64,000 nucleotides of DNA, taken from Streptococcus urinalis 2285-97 (GTDB taxonomy: Bacteria; Bacillota; Bacilli; Lactobacillales; Streptococcaceae). Positions 37,741 to 47,238 of the stretch are shown here, piece by piece. Location: positions 1,192,001-1,256,000 of the forward strand of contig NZ_AEUZ02000001.1 in NCBI RefSeq assembly GCF_000188055.2. Direction: 5' to 3'. The notes beneath the pieces are model-generated. The model was not told the origin of the DNA and made no database searches. It saw only the letters and a program-made list of their open reading frames with translations. The position numbers and the translations under genes were made by a program. Positions within the stretch are counted from its first letter, which is position 1; every line of letters begins with the position of its first letter.

Positions 37741-38351
37741 TATGGTAAAAATCGTTTTAATATACTACCGCCAAATATCCACAAATAACTATAAGCCACA
37801 ATTGAGATTGGTTTAGTCACTGAAATAATAGCCAAGAAGCGTTTAAATGTCATATTACTCAATCCAGTGATCATAACTATAATATCGGCTGGTGAAAATG
37901 GAGCAGCCATACAAAAAATAAAAAATTTTTCATAGCCTTTTGTCTCCAACTTTGCTTCGTATTTATAAAACGTCTTTTCATTGACAAACAAAAGAATAAA
38001 TCGGCGACCAAATCGTCTAACTATTAAAAAGAGAATAGCACTACCGATAATAATACCTATATAATTATAAACAAAACCTAACCAAGGTCCAAAAATAAGA
38101 AAACCTGCTACAGTAGTAACTCCCCCAGGAATAACAGGAAAAACAATTTGGAAAATTTGCACCAAAATAAAAATCAAAGGGCCCCAAACATCATGACGTT
38201 TAACAAGATCTTTAAGCGCATTATTATCATTTAGAATACCTAAACGATAAAACCAAACAACCAATACGAAGGATCCAATTAATGCTAAAAATCCCAAAAA
38301 TTGAATCAATCGCTGAAAAAAAATATATCTTCTTGACTTTTGTAATATCAT
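37740..38351 (-). CDS. TVP38/DedA-like VTT domain membrane protein
   Basis: 203-aa membrane protein with the VTT (formerly SNARE-associated) domain: VIPGGVTTVAGFLIFGPWLG, a re-entrant loop, then GSAILFLIVRRFGRRF and FSPADIIVMITGLSNM. TVP38/TMEM64 and DedA proteins are lipid scramblases or flippases, so a role in lipid or undecaprenyl-phosphate recycling is possible but not shown. There is no Shine-Dalgarno. TATGAT lies 6 bases before the ATG. Confidence 0.85.
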   Translation of the reverse strand: MILQKSRRYIFFQRLIQFLGFLALIGSFVLVVWFYRLGILNDNNALKDLVKRHDVWGPLIFILVQIFQIVFPVIPGGVTTVAGFLIFGPWLGFVYNYIGIIIGSAILFLIVRRFGRRFILLFVNEKTFYKYEAKLETKGYEKFFIFCMAAPFSPADIIVMITGLSNMTFKRFLAIISVTKPISIVAYSYLWIFGGSILKRFLP

Positions 38352-38357
38352 AATTTA

Positions 38358-38363
38358 ATCATA
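38358..38363 (-). promoter_or_regulatory. -10 box close to VTT gene start
   Basis: TATGAT with an upstream TGA (extended -10) on the minus strand, 6 bases before the ATG; no ribosome site. Confidence 0.4.
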
Positions 38364-38380
38364 TCATAACCCTTGTTATT

Positions 38381-38409
38381 TTGCTATTTGAAACTTTATT
38401 TGGTATAAT
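38381..38409 (+). promoter_or_regulatory. ssrA promoter
   Basis: -35 TTGCTA (38381-38386), 17-base spacer, -10 TATAAT (38404-38409), 28 bases before the mature tmRNA start. Confidence 0.75.
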
Positions 38410-38437
38410 AATATTTGTTGAAAGTACCTATTTTGAC

Positions 38438-38782
38438 GGGGTCGTTACGGATTCGACAGGCATTATGAGGTATATTCTGCGACTCATCGGCAGATGTAAA
38501 ATGCCAGTTAAATATAACTGCAAAAAATACAAATTCTTACGCTCTAGCTGCCTAAAAAACAGCTGACGTGACTTTCTTAAGATTGCTTGTGTCTTAACGA
38601 AAGTCTTAAAATAGCAAGCTACGATTAATTAGTTTCTAGATAATTAATAAGAGATTTATAGAATCGCATGATATTGATTTGAGTTATGTATCGATAGCCA
38701 TGTTAAATAAAGACATAACCTATAGTTGTAGACGAATATATTAGCAGATGTTTGGACGTGGGTTCGACTCCCACCGGCTCCA
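38438..38782 (+). ncRNA. ssrA: tmRNA (ssrA)
   Basis: Rescues stalled ribosomes together with SmpB. The 5' end GGGGTCGTTACGGATTCGAC and the 3' end GGGTTCGACTCCCACCGGCTCCA pair as a tRNA-like acceptor and T-arm. The CCA is not fully encoded. The tag frame runs 38520-38555 and reads AKNTNSYALAA-stop, the streptococcal degradation tag. Pseudoknot regions fill the middle. Confidence 0.97.
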
Positions 38783-38786
38783 TAAT

Positions 38787-38818
38787 AGAAAAAACCTTGA
38801 AAACAAGGTTTTTTCTAT
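38787..38818 (+). terminator. ssrA terminator
   Basis: Hairpin AAAACCTTG/CAAGGTTTT with a 4-base loop (38791-38812) and flanking A/T runs. Confidence 0.9.
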
Positions 38819-38881
38819 TATCATATCATTCTTAATAGTTATGATATAATAATCATAGATTTTATTTTTAGGAGATCAATT

Positions 38882-39502
38882 GTGAAAAAAACTTTAGTCG
38901 TTTTATCAGTAGTCATGGGATTTACAATTCTATGTGCTTGTGATAATCATAAAACCAACTCTACCACATCGGACGTTTCTAGTAGTCAAACAGAATTAAA
39001 GCAAAAAGAAAAAGCTCCTCACGAAGAGCAAAGACTACTCTTTAATAATATTCAACTTGGAAATAAAGATAATGATTTTCAAGGTGGAACAAGTTTGGAA
39101 GAGTTAGAAAAGCAATTTGGTAAAGCAAGTTCTAACGAACAAGTTCCAGCTGGAAATGTGACACTAGATGTTTATTATTGGAATTTTGATAATGTCAAAA
39201 TGACGATTCAACTTTATCAGAATTCAACAATAGCAAAATCATTTTCAAATTTCTCATTTAACAGAGATCAGAGTATAACTCAAAAAGATTTTGCAAAAAT
39301 TAATATTGGAATGACTTATACCCAAGTTAGAGATATTTTAGCAGAACCTGATGTTCTTTCTCAATCAGTCTCATCTGATGGCGAACAAATTCAAGCCATT
39401 TGGGTCAGTAATTTAAAATCAAACCAAAAAGCATCTATAACCATTAAATTTAATAATAACAGTCTTGTCTCTAAAGAAGAAAGTCAGTTAAGTAAAACAT
39501 AA
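38882..39502 (+). CDS. DUF3862-like lipoprotein
   Basis: 206-aa exported lipoprotein. Basic start, hydrophobic helix and a lipobox with Cys near residue 20 (LCACD). After a Ser/Lys/Glu linker come two similar modules, near 57-125 (SLEELEKQFGKAS) and 130-200 (MTYTQVRDILAEPDVLS). Both have the xxGMTxxQVxxLxGxP-type helix of BLIP-like/SmpA and DUF3862 folds. Function unknown. It starts with GTG after AGGAGAT and is followed by its own terminator. Confidence 0.75.
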   Translation: MKKTLVVLSVVMGFTILCACDNHKTNSTTSDVSSSQTELKQKEKAPHEEQRLLFNNIQLGNKDNDFQGGTSLEELEKQFGKASSNEQVPAGNVTLDVYYWNFDNVKMTIQLYQNSTIAKSFSNFSFNRDQSITQKDFAKINIGMTYTQVRDILAEPDVLSQSVSSDGEQIQAIWVSNLKSNQKASITIKFNNNSLVSKEESQLSKT

Positions 39503-39506
39503 AAAA

Positions 39507-39529
39507 AGTCCTATTTTAGGACTTTTTTT
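39507..39529 (+). terminator. Terminator after lipoprotein gene
   Basis: 7-bp hairpin AGTCCTA/TAGGACT extended by A/T runs, then seven T. Confidence 0.88.
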
Positions 39530-39600
39530 CCACTCTAAGGGAATCGAACCCCTATTTTAAGAACCGGAATCTTATGTGATATCCATTACACTAAGAGTGG
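39529..39600 (-). tRNA. tRNA-Arg (CCG)
   Basis: 72-base cloverleaf: acceptor CCACTCT/AGAGTGG, D-arm GTGT...TCAC-like, anticodon stem TAAGA/TCTTA around loop TTCCGGT (anticodon CCG, reading CGG), T-loop TTCGATT. CCA is not encoded. Confidence 0.9.
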
Positions 39601-39636
39601 ACAACATCACTATTATATCACAAATACACCAAAAGA

Positions 39637-39662
39637 AAAAGCTCGATTAGCGAGCTTTTTTT
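39637..39662 (-). terminator. rpsA terminator
   Basis: Hairpin AAAAGCTCG/CGAGCTTTT with a 5-base loop. The minus-strand T-tract follows. Just downstream of the rpsA stop. Confidence 0.88.
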
Positions 39663-39664
39663 AA

Positions 39665-40867
39665 TTATAATTCAATATCACCGAAGAGATCAGCCATAGA
39701 GAATCCAGTTTGTGTTTCTGGAAGTTCATAATCACGTTTTGAATCACGTTTTTGACGACGTGGACGTGATTGACGTTTTTCATCTTTTTCGCCTTCAGCT
39801 TGTGCTGGACGTTCTTCCAAAGCTTTAATTGAAAGAGAAACACGTTCGTCAGCAGCATTAACATCAAGAACTTTAACTTGAACTTCTTGACCTACTGAAA
39901 GAACATCTTTTGGATTTTCAACACGTTTATGAGAAATTTGTGAGATGTGAACCAAACCATCAATACCAGGTAAGACTTCAACAAATGCACCAAAATCAGT
40001 TAAACGTTTTACTTTACCATCAACAACATCACCTTGAGCAAGTTTTTGTTTAACACCATCCCATGGTCCAGGTGTTGTTGCTTTAAGTGATAGTGAAACA
40101 CGTCCTGCTTCTTCATCAATTGAAAGTACTTTAACTTCAACTTCTTCACCAACTGAAACAACAGATTTTGGTGAAACATTACGTTCATGTGAAAGTTCAG
40201 TAACATGAACAAGCCCGTCCACACCACCTAAATCAATAAAGGCACCAAAACTAGTTAAGCGTGCAACTTTACCAGTTACAATTTCACCTTCAGAAAGTTT
40301 TGAGAAAACTTCTTTACGTGCTTCAGCTGCTGCTGCTTCAACAACTTCACGACGTGAAAGGATGAAACGATTTTCTGCTGGGTCAACTTCTTTGATTTTT
40401 GCGTCAAATTCTTGACCAACAAATTTTTCAGTATTACGTACAAAGCGAGTATCAATCATAGATGCGGGAATAAATCCACGTAATCCTTCAAATTCTACTG
40501 AAAGTCCACCTTTAACGGCGCGAGTACCTTTAACAGTTACAACTTCACCTTCACGACCAACTAATTTGTCCCATGCTTTGCGAGCTTCCAAGCGTTTTTT
40601 AGATACTAGGAAAGTTACTGTATCAGTATCTTTACCTACAACTTGACGAAGAACAAGTACTTCAACAGTATCACCAGCTTTAACAAAGTCATTAATATCA
40701 GCTTCACGATCGTTAGTTAGTTCACGAAGTGTTAGAACACCTTCAACACCTGTACCTTCAATAACAACGTTTGCTTGACCGTTATCAACAGTTAAAACTT
40801 CCGCAGTGACAACATCACCAGGGTTCACTTCGCTAACACTGTTTAGCAAATCTTCAAATTCATTCAT
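39665..40867 (-). CDS. rpsA: 30S ribosomal protein S1
   Basis: RNA-binding protein that helps load mRNA on the 30S subunit. 400 aa, the short Firmicutes form with four S1 OB-fold repeats (about 16-88, 105-170, 190-260, 275-347): [48 protein letters not shown] and [22 protein letters not shown] basic Arg/Lys-rich tail (355-380) follows. A strong TGGAGGA ribosome site precedes the ATG, with a hairpin just upstream of it (40885-40910). Confidence 0.95.
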   Translation of the reverse strand: MNEFEDLLNSVSEVNPGDVVTAEVLTVDNGQANVVIEGTGVEGVLTLRELTNDREADINDFVKAGDTVEVLVLRQVVGKDTDTVTFLVSKKRLEARKAWDKLVGREGEVVTVKGTRAVKGGLSVEFEGLRGFIPASMIDTRFVRNTEKFVGQEFDAKIKEVDPAENRFILSRREVVEAAAAEARKEVFSKLSEGEIVTGKVARLTSFGAFIDLGGVDGLVHVTELSHERNVSPKSVVSVGEEVEVKVLSIDEEAGRVSLSLKATTPGPWDGVKQKLAQGDVVDGKVKRLTDFGAFVEVLPGIDGLVHISQISHKRVENPKDVLSVGQEVQVKVLDVNAADERVSLSIKALEERPAQAEGEKDEKRQSRPRRQKRDSKRDYELPETQTGFSMADLFGDIEL

Positions 40868-40884
40868 TCTAAAAAATCCTCCAA

Positions 40885-40910
40885 CAAAAGCTAGCTTAAG
40901 CTAGCTTTTG
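40885..40910 (-). promoter_or_regulatory. Hairpin in rpsA leader
   Basis: Perfect 11-bp inverted repeat CAAAAGCTAGC/GCTAGCTTTTG with a TTAA loop, ending a few bases before the rpsA ribosome site. It could be the terminator of the tRNA-Tyr/Gln unit or an S1 leader control element. The U-run after it is short. Confidence 0.6.
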
Positions 40911-40994
40911 ATAACAATATAATATTTTCAAGGTAACCCGCAACGACAACAACTCTTATCTTTGACGGTCTCAGAATTACTCTGATACCTCTAA

Positions 40995-41066
40995 CTGGGG
41001 TAGCTGGATTCGAACCAACGCATGAGGGAGTCAAAGTCCCTTGCCTTACCGCTTGGCTATACCCCA
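40995..41066 (-). tRNA. tRNA-Gln (TTG)
   Basis: 72-base cloverleaf beginning TGGGGTATAGCCAAGCGG; anticodon loop CTTTGAC with anticodon TTG; T-loop GTTCGAATC; acceptor closes TACCCCA plus G. CCA is not encoded. Confidence 0.93.
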
Positions 41067-41103
41067 TTTATTCTAAATCAATGAACTGTATTGACATTAG
41101 AAA

Positions 41104-41184
41104 TGGAAAGAGAGGGATTCGAACCCCCGAACCCGAAGGAGCGGATTTACAGTCCGCCGCGTTTAGCCTCTTCGCTATCTTTCC
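41104..41184 (-). tRNA. tRNA-Tyr (GTA)
   Basis: 81-base class II tRNA beginning GGAAAGATAGCGAAGAGG; anticodon stem-loop GGACTGTAAATCC with anticodon GTA; extra arm CTCCTTCGGGTTCG-like; closes TCTTTCC plus A. Confidence 0.93.
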
Positions 41185-41245
41185 GTAACAACAAAAACTA
41201 TTCTAACATAGTTTTCAGTGATGTGCAAGAGTATTTTACCAGTTT

Positions 41246-41476
41246 TTAGTTATTCAAATTGTAGTTTTCAATAATTGTTTCAACTGCTTGTTCCAATGTT
41301 TTATGAAAAGAGTCAACCTCTGTATCTTTAATAACAGCAAATTTATTGTCTAATTCAACTATCTCTCCAATAATTTTTTTTCCATTTATCAAAGCATAGC
41401 CTTCAACATTATTTTGATTGACTTTTACTTGGGCATCAGATAATTGGATTTCAATTTTTTTATCTTTTTTTGACAT
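41246..41476 (-). CDS. DUF2969 family protein
   Basis: 76-aa cytosolic protein of unknown function found in streptococci and relatives (DUF2969). Highly charged start MSKKDKKIEIQLSD, then an antiparallel strand pair around INGKKIIGEIVELDNKFAVIKD and a C-terminal helix AVETIIENYN. It lies between ilvE and the tRNA-Tyr/Gln genes. A ribosome-site-like GAGGTAAAAAC precedes the ATG. Confidence 0.85.
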   Translation of the reverse strand: MSKKDKKIEIQLSDAQVKVNQNNVEGYALINGKKIIGEIVELDNKFAVIKDTEVDSFHKTLEQAVETIIENYNLNN

Positions 41477-41511
41477 GTTTTTACCTCACTTTTTACATTT
41501 TACACAAAATC

Positions 41512-41536
41512 AAAAAAGCTTGCAAGAGCAAGCTTT
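41512..41536 (-). terminator. Terminator after ilvE
   Basis: 9-bp hairpin AAAGCTTGC/GCAAGCTTT with a 4-base loop, then T-run on the minus strand. Confidence 0.88.
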
Positions 41537-41543
41537 AAAATAA

Positions 41544-42566
41544 TTAATCGACTTTTACTATCCAACCTTCTGGTGCTTCAACATCTCCAAATTGAATTCC
41601 AACAAGTTCATTATATAATCTCTTTGTAACTGGACCAACTTCTGTTTCACTATAGAAAACATGACGTTTTCCTTTATATTGTATTCCTCCGATTGGTGAA
41701 ATGATTGCTGCAGTTCCACAAGCACCAGCTTCAACGAAACGATCAAGCTGTTCAACTGGAACATCTCCCTCGACAGGTTTCAATCCAAGTCTTTCTTCCG
41801 CTAATTGAAGTAAAGAATATTTTGTGATTGAAGGTAAAATAGATGGGCTTAATGGAGTTACAAATTCATTATCTTTTGAAATACCAAAGAAATTTGCTGA
41901 ACCTACTTCTTCAATCTTAGTATGAGTTGCAGGATCCAAATAAATAACATCTGAGTAACCTTCTGAATGTGCAGTTTGGCCAGGTAATAAACTACCAGCA
42001 TAGTTGCCACCTACTTTAGCAGCACCAGTTCCATAAGGAGCAGCACGGTCATAATCTTCAGAAACAATGAAGTTGGTTGGAGCTAGTCCACCCTTAAAGT
42101 AATTTCCAACGGGCATAGCAAAAACTGTAAAAATATACTCAGTTGCTGGTTTAACACCTATAACATCGCCTACACCAATTAACAATGGTCTTAGGTATAA
42201 AGTTGCCCCAGTACCATATGGTGGTACAAAATCAGCATTTGCCTTAACAACTTTTTTTACTGCATCAATAAATTTTTCAGTTGATACTTTTGGCATTAAC
42301 AAGCGTTCTGCTGTTTTTTGAAGCCTTTGTGCATTCTTGTCAGGTCTAAATAATTGAATCTCATTAGTTTTGGTTCGATAAGCTTTTAAACCTTCAAATG
42401 CTTGTTGTCCATAATGAAGTGCAGGTGAACTTTCAGAAATATGTAATGTTGCATCTTCTGTTAATTGCCCTTCATCCCATTGTCCATTTTTAAAATATGA
42501 AATATAACGGAAGGGAAGTTTATGATATGAAAATCCAAGGTTTTCCCAATCTAAGTCTACTGTCAT
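41544..42566 (-). CDS. ilvE: Branched-chain amino acid aminotransferase
   Basis: PLP-dependent class IV aminotransferase that interconverts Leu, Ile and Val with their 2-oxo acids. 340 aa. The PLP lysine lies in GTGAAKVGGNYAGSL. Other class IV signatures are GQQAFEGLKAYR, GATLYLRPLLIG and EVGSANFFG. AAAGGAGAT precedes the ATG. It follows parC by 100 bases, the usual parE-parC-ilvE order in streptococci. Confidence 0.95.
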   Translation of the reverse strand: MTVDLDWENLGFSYHKLPFRYISYFKNGQWDEGQLTEDATLHISESSPALHYGQQAFEGLKAYRTKTNEIQLFRPDKNAQRLQKTAERLLMPKVSTEKFIDAVKKVVKANADFVPPYGTGATLYLRPLLIGVGDVIGVKPATEYIFTVFAMPVGNYFKGGLAPTNFIVSEDYDRAAPYGTGAAKVGGNYAGSLLPGQTAHSEGYSDVIYLDPATHTKIEEVGSANFFGISKDNEFVTPLSPSILPSITKYSLLQLAEERLGLKPVEGDVPVEQLDRFVEAGACGTAAIISPIGGIQYKGKRHVFYSETEVGPVTKRLYNELVGIQFGDVEAPEGWIVKVD

Positions 42567-42666
42567 TGCTTATCTCCTTTTTCATTTTTTCCTATTCTAA
42601 CCTTTTTAGGAAAAATTAACAAGGATTTTTTCAAAAAATTCTGAAAACTTCTATCTATTTACAGAT

Positions 42667-45132
42667 TTATTTTGTTTTAACTTTACTTGAAAAGACTTCT
42701 TGAGTTGAAATGCTATCTGAAATAAATGAACCATTACTAGTTCTTTCTGACAATGGCAACTGATTTAATTCAACTTGATAGATTTGACCTGTCTTAGATG
42801 TTATTTCTAAAACTTGCTTATCTTTTTCAGAATCAACATTTGAGCTAAATAAGTTTAAATCTTCCTGATTCTCGGTCTCATTTATGATACCTGAATCAAA
42901 AACCCTGTGAGGTTTTGATTTTAATTCTCTTAGGACTAATAACCCTCTATTAGCTCTTGACGTAGGCGGAATGTCTGATAAAGAAATCCGTTTTAAACTT
43001 CCTCTTTGTGTTAAGATGTAAATCATTTGACTTGTCATTGGATAAGCTGCAACTAATTGGTCATCTTTTTTCAAATTAATGGCTTTTACACCAGCTGCTT
43101 TTGAGCCTAAAATTGGAATCTCGTCACTTGAAAATCTAAGAGCATAACCAAATTCTGTTATTAATACCATATCTTCAAATTGTATTGGGCTTAGGCAAAT
43201 TACAGAATCATCTTCGCCTTTTAATTTCATAAATTTGGTTGATTTTGTTTTATAACTACGCCATGGTGACACTTCTTTACGTTCAAAGCGTTTAATTTGG
43301 CCTTTTTTAGTAACCGAAACATATAATTGATTCCCAAATTCTTCTACGATTTCAACATGAATAATGGTTTCTTCAGTGGTGAAGTTTGTTATCGTTTGAG
43401 ATAAGTGTTCGCCGATATCTTTCCATCTAATATCCGTCAATTCATGAATAGGTCGATAGATGACATTTCCTTGATTTGTAAATAAGACTAACTGTTGGGT
43501 TGTTTTAGAAGGTTTAACAAAGATCAAATCATCATCATCTCGTTTTCCAATTTCATCATTTGAAGAAGAATTGTACGATCTGGGACTTGTTCTCTTGATA
43601 TAGCCACCTGATGTCACACTGACAATAGTATCTTCTTCCACAATTAAACTTGCCGTATCAATCTCAATTGTTTGTGTTTCAGCTTGAAGTTCGGTCGATC
43701 TTGGTTTTGAGAATTTCTTTTTCACTTCACGAAGTTCTCTTTTCATGACATTGAAAAGAGTTGCTTCGTCACCAATAATTGCATTTAAAGTTGTTATCAG
43801 TTCTCTCAACTCATTTTCTTCATTTTCAAGTGTAACAATATCTGTATTGGTTAAACGGTAAAGTTGTAAAGTTACTATTGCTTCAGCTTGTTCTTCTGAA
43901 AACTCATAACTAACTTTTAAGTTTTCTTTGGCATCTGCTTTATTTTCAGATGCTCTAATCAATGCAATAACTTCATCGAGAATAGATAAAACTCGAATCA
44001 ACCCTTCTACGATGTGCAGACGTTTTTCAGCTTTTTGCTTATCAAAACGCGACCTTTGCAAAATAATTTCTTGTCGGTGTGAAATATAGCTTGATAGCAT
44101 GGTCATGAGACCAACTTGTTTTGGAGTATAGTGGTCAATTGCTACCATATTGAAATTATAGTTTACTTGTAGATCAGTGTATTTTAAAAGATAATTTAAA
44201 ATAGTTTCTTGATTAGCGTCTTTTTTTAATTCAATCGCAATTCGTAGCCCATCTCTATCAGATTCATCTCTAACTTCTGCAATACCAGGTACTTTATTAT
44301 TCACTCTAACGTCATCAATTTTTTTAACTAATTGAGCCTTATTCACTTCATAAGGAATTTCAGTTACAATAATCTGTTTTTTGCCACCTTTTAGGGTTTC
44401 AATGTCCGTTTTAGATCTGACTACAACACGACCTTTACCCGTTTCATAAGCTTTCTTGATTTCTGCTTTCCCTTGAATAATAGCTCCAGTAGGAAAATCA
44501 GGTCCTGGTAAGAATGTCATAATCTTATCGAGATTTGTTTTTGGGTGATCAATCAAGTATACAACAGCATCAATCACTTCTGCCAAATTATGAGTTGGAA
44601 TATCAGTTGCATAACCAGCTGAAATTCCTGTAGCACCATTTACTAATAGATTTGGAAATGCTGCTGGTAAAACTGTTGGCTCTTTTTCAGTATCATCGAA
44701 ATTCCAAGCAAAAGACACTGTTTCTTTGTCAATGTCTTGCAACATGTAGCCCGCAATCTCAGAGAGTCTGGCTTCAGTATAACGCATTGCAGCTGGTGGA
44801 TCTCCATCCATCGATCCATTATTACCATGCATTTCAATCAGTGTTTCACCATTTTTCCAATACTGACTCATCCTGACCATAGCGTCATAAATTGAACTAT
44901 CTCCATGAGGATGAAAATTCCCCATGACGTTACCTACTGATTTTGCGGATTTCCTAAATCCTTTTTCAAAAGTGTTTCCATCTTTATTCATAGAATAAAG
45001 AATACGACGTTGAACAGGTTTTAAGCCATCACGAATATCTGGTAGGGCACGTTCTTGAATAATATATTTTGAGTAACGACCAAATCGTTCACCCATAATG
45101 TCTTCTAAGGACATATTTTGAACATTTGACAT
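42667..45132 (-). CDS. parC: DNA topoisomerase IV subunit A
   Basis: Breakage-reunion subunit of topoisomerase IV, which decatenates daughter chromosomes. 821 aa. The catalytic Tyr lies in AAMRYTEARLS. The quinolone-resistance region HPHGDSSIYDAMVRMSQ has Ser79 and Asp83, the susceptible wild-type residues in pneumococcal numbering. The C-terminal half holds the beta-pinwheel repeats (VSVTSGGYIKRTSPR, ISLSDIPPTSRANRG). It follows parE by 33 bases. Confidence 0.97.
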   Translation of the reverse strand: MSNVQNMSLEDIMGERFGRYSKYIIQERALPDIRDGLKPVQRRILYSMNKDGNTFEKGFRKSAKSVGNVMGNFHPHGDSSIYDAMVRMSQYWKNGETLIEMHGNNGSMDGDPPAAMRYTEARLSEIAGYMLQDIDKETVSFAWNFDDTEKEPTVLPAAFPNLLVNGATGISAGYATDIPTHNLAEVIDAVVYLIDHPKTNLDKIMTFLPGPDFPTGAIIQGKAEIKKAYETGKGRVVVRSKTDIETLKGGKKQIIVTEIPYEVNKAQLVKKIDDVRVNNKVPGIAEVRDESDRDGLRIAIELKKDANQETILNYLLKYTDLQVNYNFNMVAIDHYTPKQVGLMTMLSSYISHRQEIILQRSRFDKQKAEKRLHIVEGLIRVLSILDEVIALIRASENKADAKENLKVSYEFSEEQAEAIVTLQLYRLTNTDIVTLENEENELRELITTLNAIIGDEATLFNVMKRELREVKKKFSKPRSTELQAETQTIEIDTASLIVEEDTIVSVTSGGYIKRTSPRSYNSSSNDEIGKRDDDDLIFVKPSKTTQQLVLFTNQGNVIYRPIHELTDIRWKDIGEHLSQTITNFTTEETIIHVEIVEEFGNQLYVSVTKKGQIKRFERKEVSPWRSYKTKSTKFMKLKGEDDSVICLSPIQFEDMVLITEFGYALRFSSDEIPILGSKAAGVKAINLKKDDQLVAAYPMTSQMIYILTQRGSLKRISLSDIPPTSRANRGLLVLRELKSKPHRVFDSGIINETENQEDLNLFSSNVDSEKDKQVLEITSKTGQIYQVELNQLPLSERTSNGSFISDSISTQEVFSSKVKTK

Positions 45133-45165
45133 GTAAATCCTCTTAATTTATGTATCTATTTTTTT

Positions 45166-47115
45166 CTAAAAAACTGTATTTTCTTCTAACGTGAAGGTAA
45201 CATTATCTTCAATCCATTGCCTGCGAGGTTCAACTTTATCTCCCATTAAAACATTTACGCGTCTCTCAGCTCGTGCTAAGTCTTCAATAGTAACGCGAAT
45301 AAGTGTTCTACTTTCAGGATTCATTGTTGTTTCCCAAAGTTGATCGGCATTCATTTCACCAAGTCCTTTATAACGTTGAAGTAGAGCACCTTTCCCAAAT
45401 TTTTGGCGCAACTCTTCAAGTTCACCATCTGTCCATGCGTATTCAACAACTTGCTTTGAGCCTTTTCCTTTTGACATTTTATACAATGGTGGTAAAGCAA
45501 TGTAAACATGTCCTGCTTCAATAAGTGGACGCATGTAACGATAAAAGAAGGTTAATAATAATGTTTGAATATGGGCACCATCTGTATCAGCATCGGTCAT
45601 AATGATAATTTTGTCATAATTTGAATCTTCGACTTTAAATTCAGGACCGACACCTGCACCTATAGTATAAATCATGGTATTGATTTCTTCATTTTTGACA
45701 ATATCAGACATTTTAGCTTTTGCAGTATTAAGTACTTTTCCTCTCAATGGTAATATTGCTTGAAATTTACGGTCCCTACCTTGTTTTGCTGAGCCTCCTG
45801 CAGAATCTCCTTCGACAAGGTATAGTTCATTCTTACTTGGATTTTTAGACTGTGCTGGGGTTAATTTTCCTGATAATAAACCTTTATCTTTTTTATTCTT
45901 TTTACCATTACGTGATTCATCACGCGCTTTACGAGCAGCTTCCCTTGCATCTCTTGCTTTAATTGCTTTACGAACTAATGAAGATGCTGTTTCTCCATTT
46001 TCTAGTAAAAAGTAAGTTAATTTCTCAAGAACAATGCCTTCAACCAATGGTCTAGCTAAAGGACTCCCAAGCTTATCTTTAGTTTGTCCTTCAAATTGAA
46101 GATGTTCTTCTGGGACTAAAATAGATAAGATTGCAGATAATCCTTCTCTAAAATCTGACCCATCTAGATTTTTATCTTTTTCTTTTAATAGACCAGACTT
46201 TCGAGCATAATCATTCATAGCTTTTGTTAGCGCTGACTTTAATCCAGTTTCGTGTGTTCCACCATCTTTAGTACGAACATTATTTACAAACGATAAAATA
46301 TTGTCAGAAAAGCCATCATTATATTGTAAAGCTACTTGAACTTGAAATTCTTGATCTTCACCTTCTATATAGATAACTGGTGTTAACGTTTCTTTATCTT
46401 CGTTAAGGTATTCAACAAAATCTTGAACTCCATTTTCATAATGGAAAGACTGATGTAGTTCTTCTTCAGGTCTTAGATCCGTTAGAGTCATTGTCACTTC
46501 TTTTAGTAGAAAAGCTGACTCATTTAATCGTTCGGCAATCGTATTGAATTTAAAATCAATCGTAGAAAAGATTTTTGAATCTGGTAAGAAAGTAACTTTA
46601 GTACCTGATTGTGATTTAGGAGCTGTTCCAACTTTTTTTAAAGTGGTAACAGGTTTACCACCATTTTCAAAACGTTGTTTATAGATAGATCCTTCTCTAG
46701 TGATCTCAACTTCTAACCAAGCCGATAAGGCGTTAACAACAGAAGAACCCACACCGTGAAGTCCTCCAGAAGTTTTATAGCCACCTTGACCAAATTTACC
46801 ACCAGCATGTAGAACTGTAAAAATAACTTCAACAGTTGGAATTCCCATAGCATGTTTTCCAACAGGCATACCACGACCATGGTCGCTGACAGTTACACTA
46901 CCATCTTTATTAAGAATGACATCAATTTGATTCCCAAAACCAGATAAAGCCTCATCAACTGCATTATCAACAATTTCCCATACTAAGTGATGTAGTCCTG
47001 TTGCATCGGTAGAACCAATGTACATACCTGGTCTTTTTCTTACTGCGTCTAATCCTTCTAATACTTGAATAGCATCATCATTGTAATTATTTATATTAAT
47101 ATCTTTCTTTGCCAA
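45166..47115 (-). CDS. parE: DNA topoisomerase IV subunit B
   Basis: ATPase subunit of topoisomerase IV. 649 aa. GHKL ATPase motifs: EIVDNAVDEALSG, VSDHGRGMPVG, SGGLHGVGSSVVNAL. TOPRIM motifs: LVEGDSAGGSAKQGRDR and IIMTDADTDGAHI. The quinolone-resistance region around EGDSAGGSAKQGRD looks wild type. AAGGAACC precedes the ATG. Divergent from plsY. Confidence 0.97.
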   Translation of the reverse strand: MAKKDININNYNDDAIQVLEGLDAVRKRPGMYIGSTDATGLHHLVWEIVDNAVDEALSGFGNQIDVILNKDGSVTVSDHGRGMPVGKHAMGIPTVEVIFTVLHAGGKFGQGGYKTSGGLHGVGSSVVNALSAWLEVEITREGSIYKQRFENGGKPVTTLKKVGTAPKSQSGTKVTFLPDSKIFSTIDFKFNTIAERLNESAFLLKEVTMTLTDLRPEEELHQSFHYENGVQDFVEYLNEDKETLTPVIYIEGEDQEFQVQVALQYNDGFSDNILSFVNNVRTKDGGTHETGLKSALTKAMNDYARKSGLLKEKDKNLDGSDFREGLSAILSILVPEEHLQFEGQTKDKLGSPLARPLVEGIVLEKLTYFLLENGETASSLVRKAIKARDAREAARKARDESRNGKKNKKDKGLLSGKLTPAQSKNPSKNELYLVEGDSAGGSAKQGRDRKFQAILPLRGKVLNTAKAKMSDIVKNEEINTMIYTIGAGVGPEFKVEDSNYDKIIIMTDADTDGAHIQTLLLTFFYRYMRPLIEAGHVYIALPPLYKMSKGKGSKQVVEYAWTDGELEELRQKFGKGALLQRYKGLGEMNADQLWETTMNPESRTLIRVTIEDLARAERRVNVLMGDKVEPRRQWIEDNVTFTLEENTVF

Positions 47116-47226
47116 AGGAACCCTCCAAATTGTTCATCTGTTTAATATTACAAGTTTTTTTTATTTTTTGCAAAAAATTCTTTTAAGTCTATTGAAAACT
47201 TTATATAGTCACTTGATGAATTATGA

Positions 47227-47232
47227 TATAAT
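47227..47232 (+). promoter_or_regulatory. -10 box close to plsY start
   Basis: TATAAT with upstream TGA (extended -10 TGATATAAT), 6 bases before the plsY ATG. No Shine-Dalgarno. Confidence 0.55.
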
Positions 47233-47238
47233 ACCAAT

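Noticed and set aside
40885..40910. Mobile-element end at the rpsA leader hairpin
   Set aside because: No second copy or target duplication seen; better explained as a terminator or leader structure.
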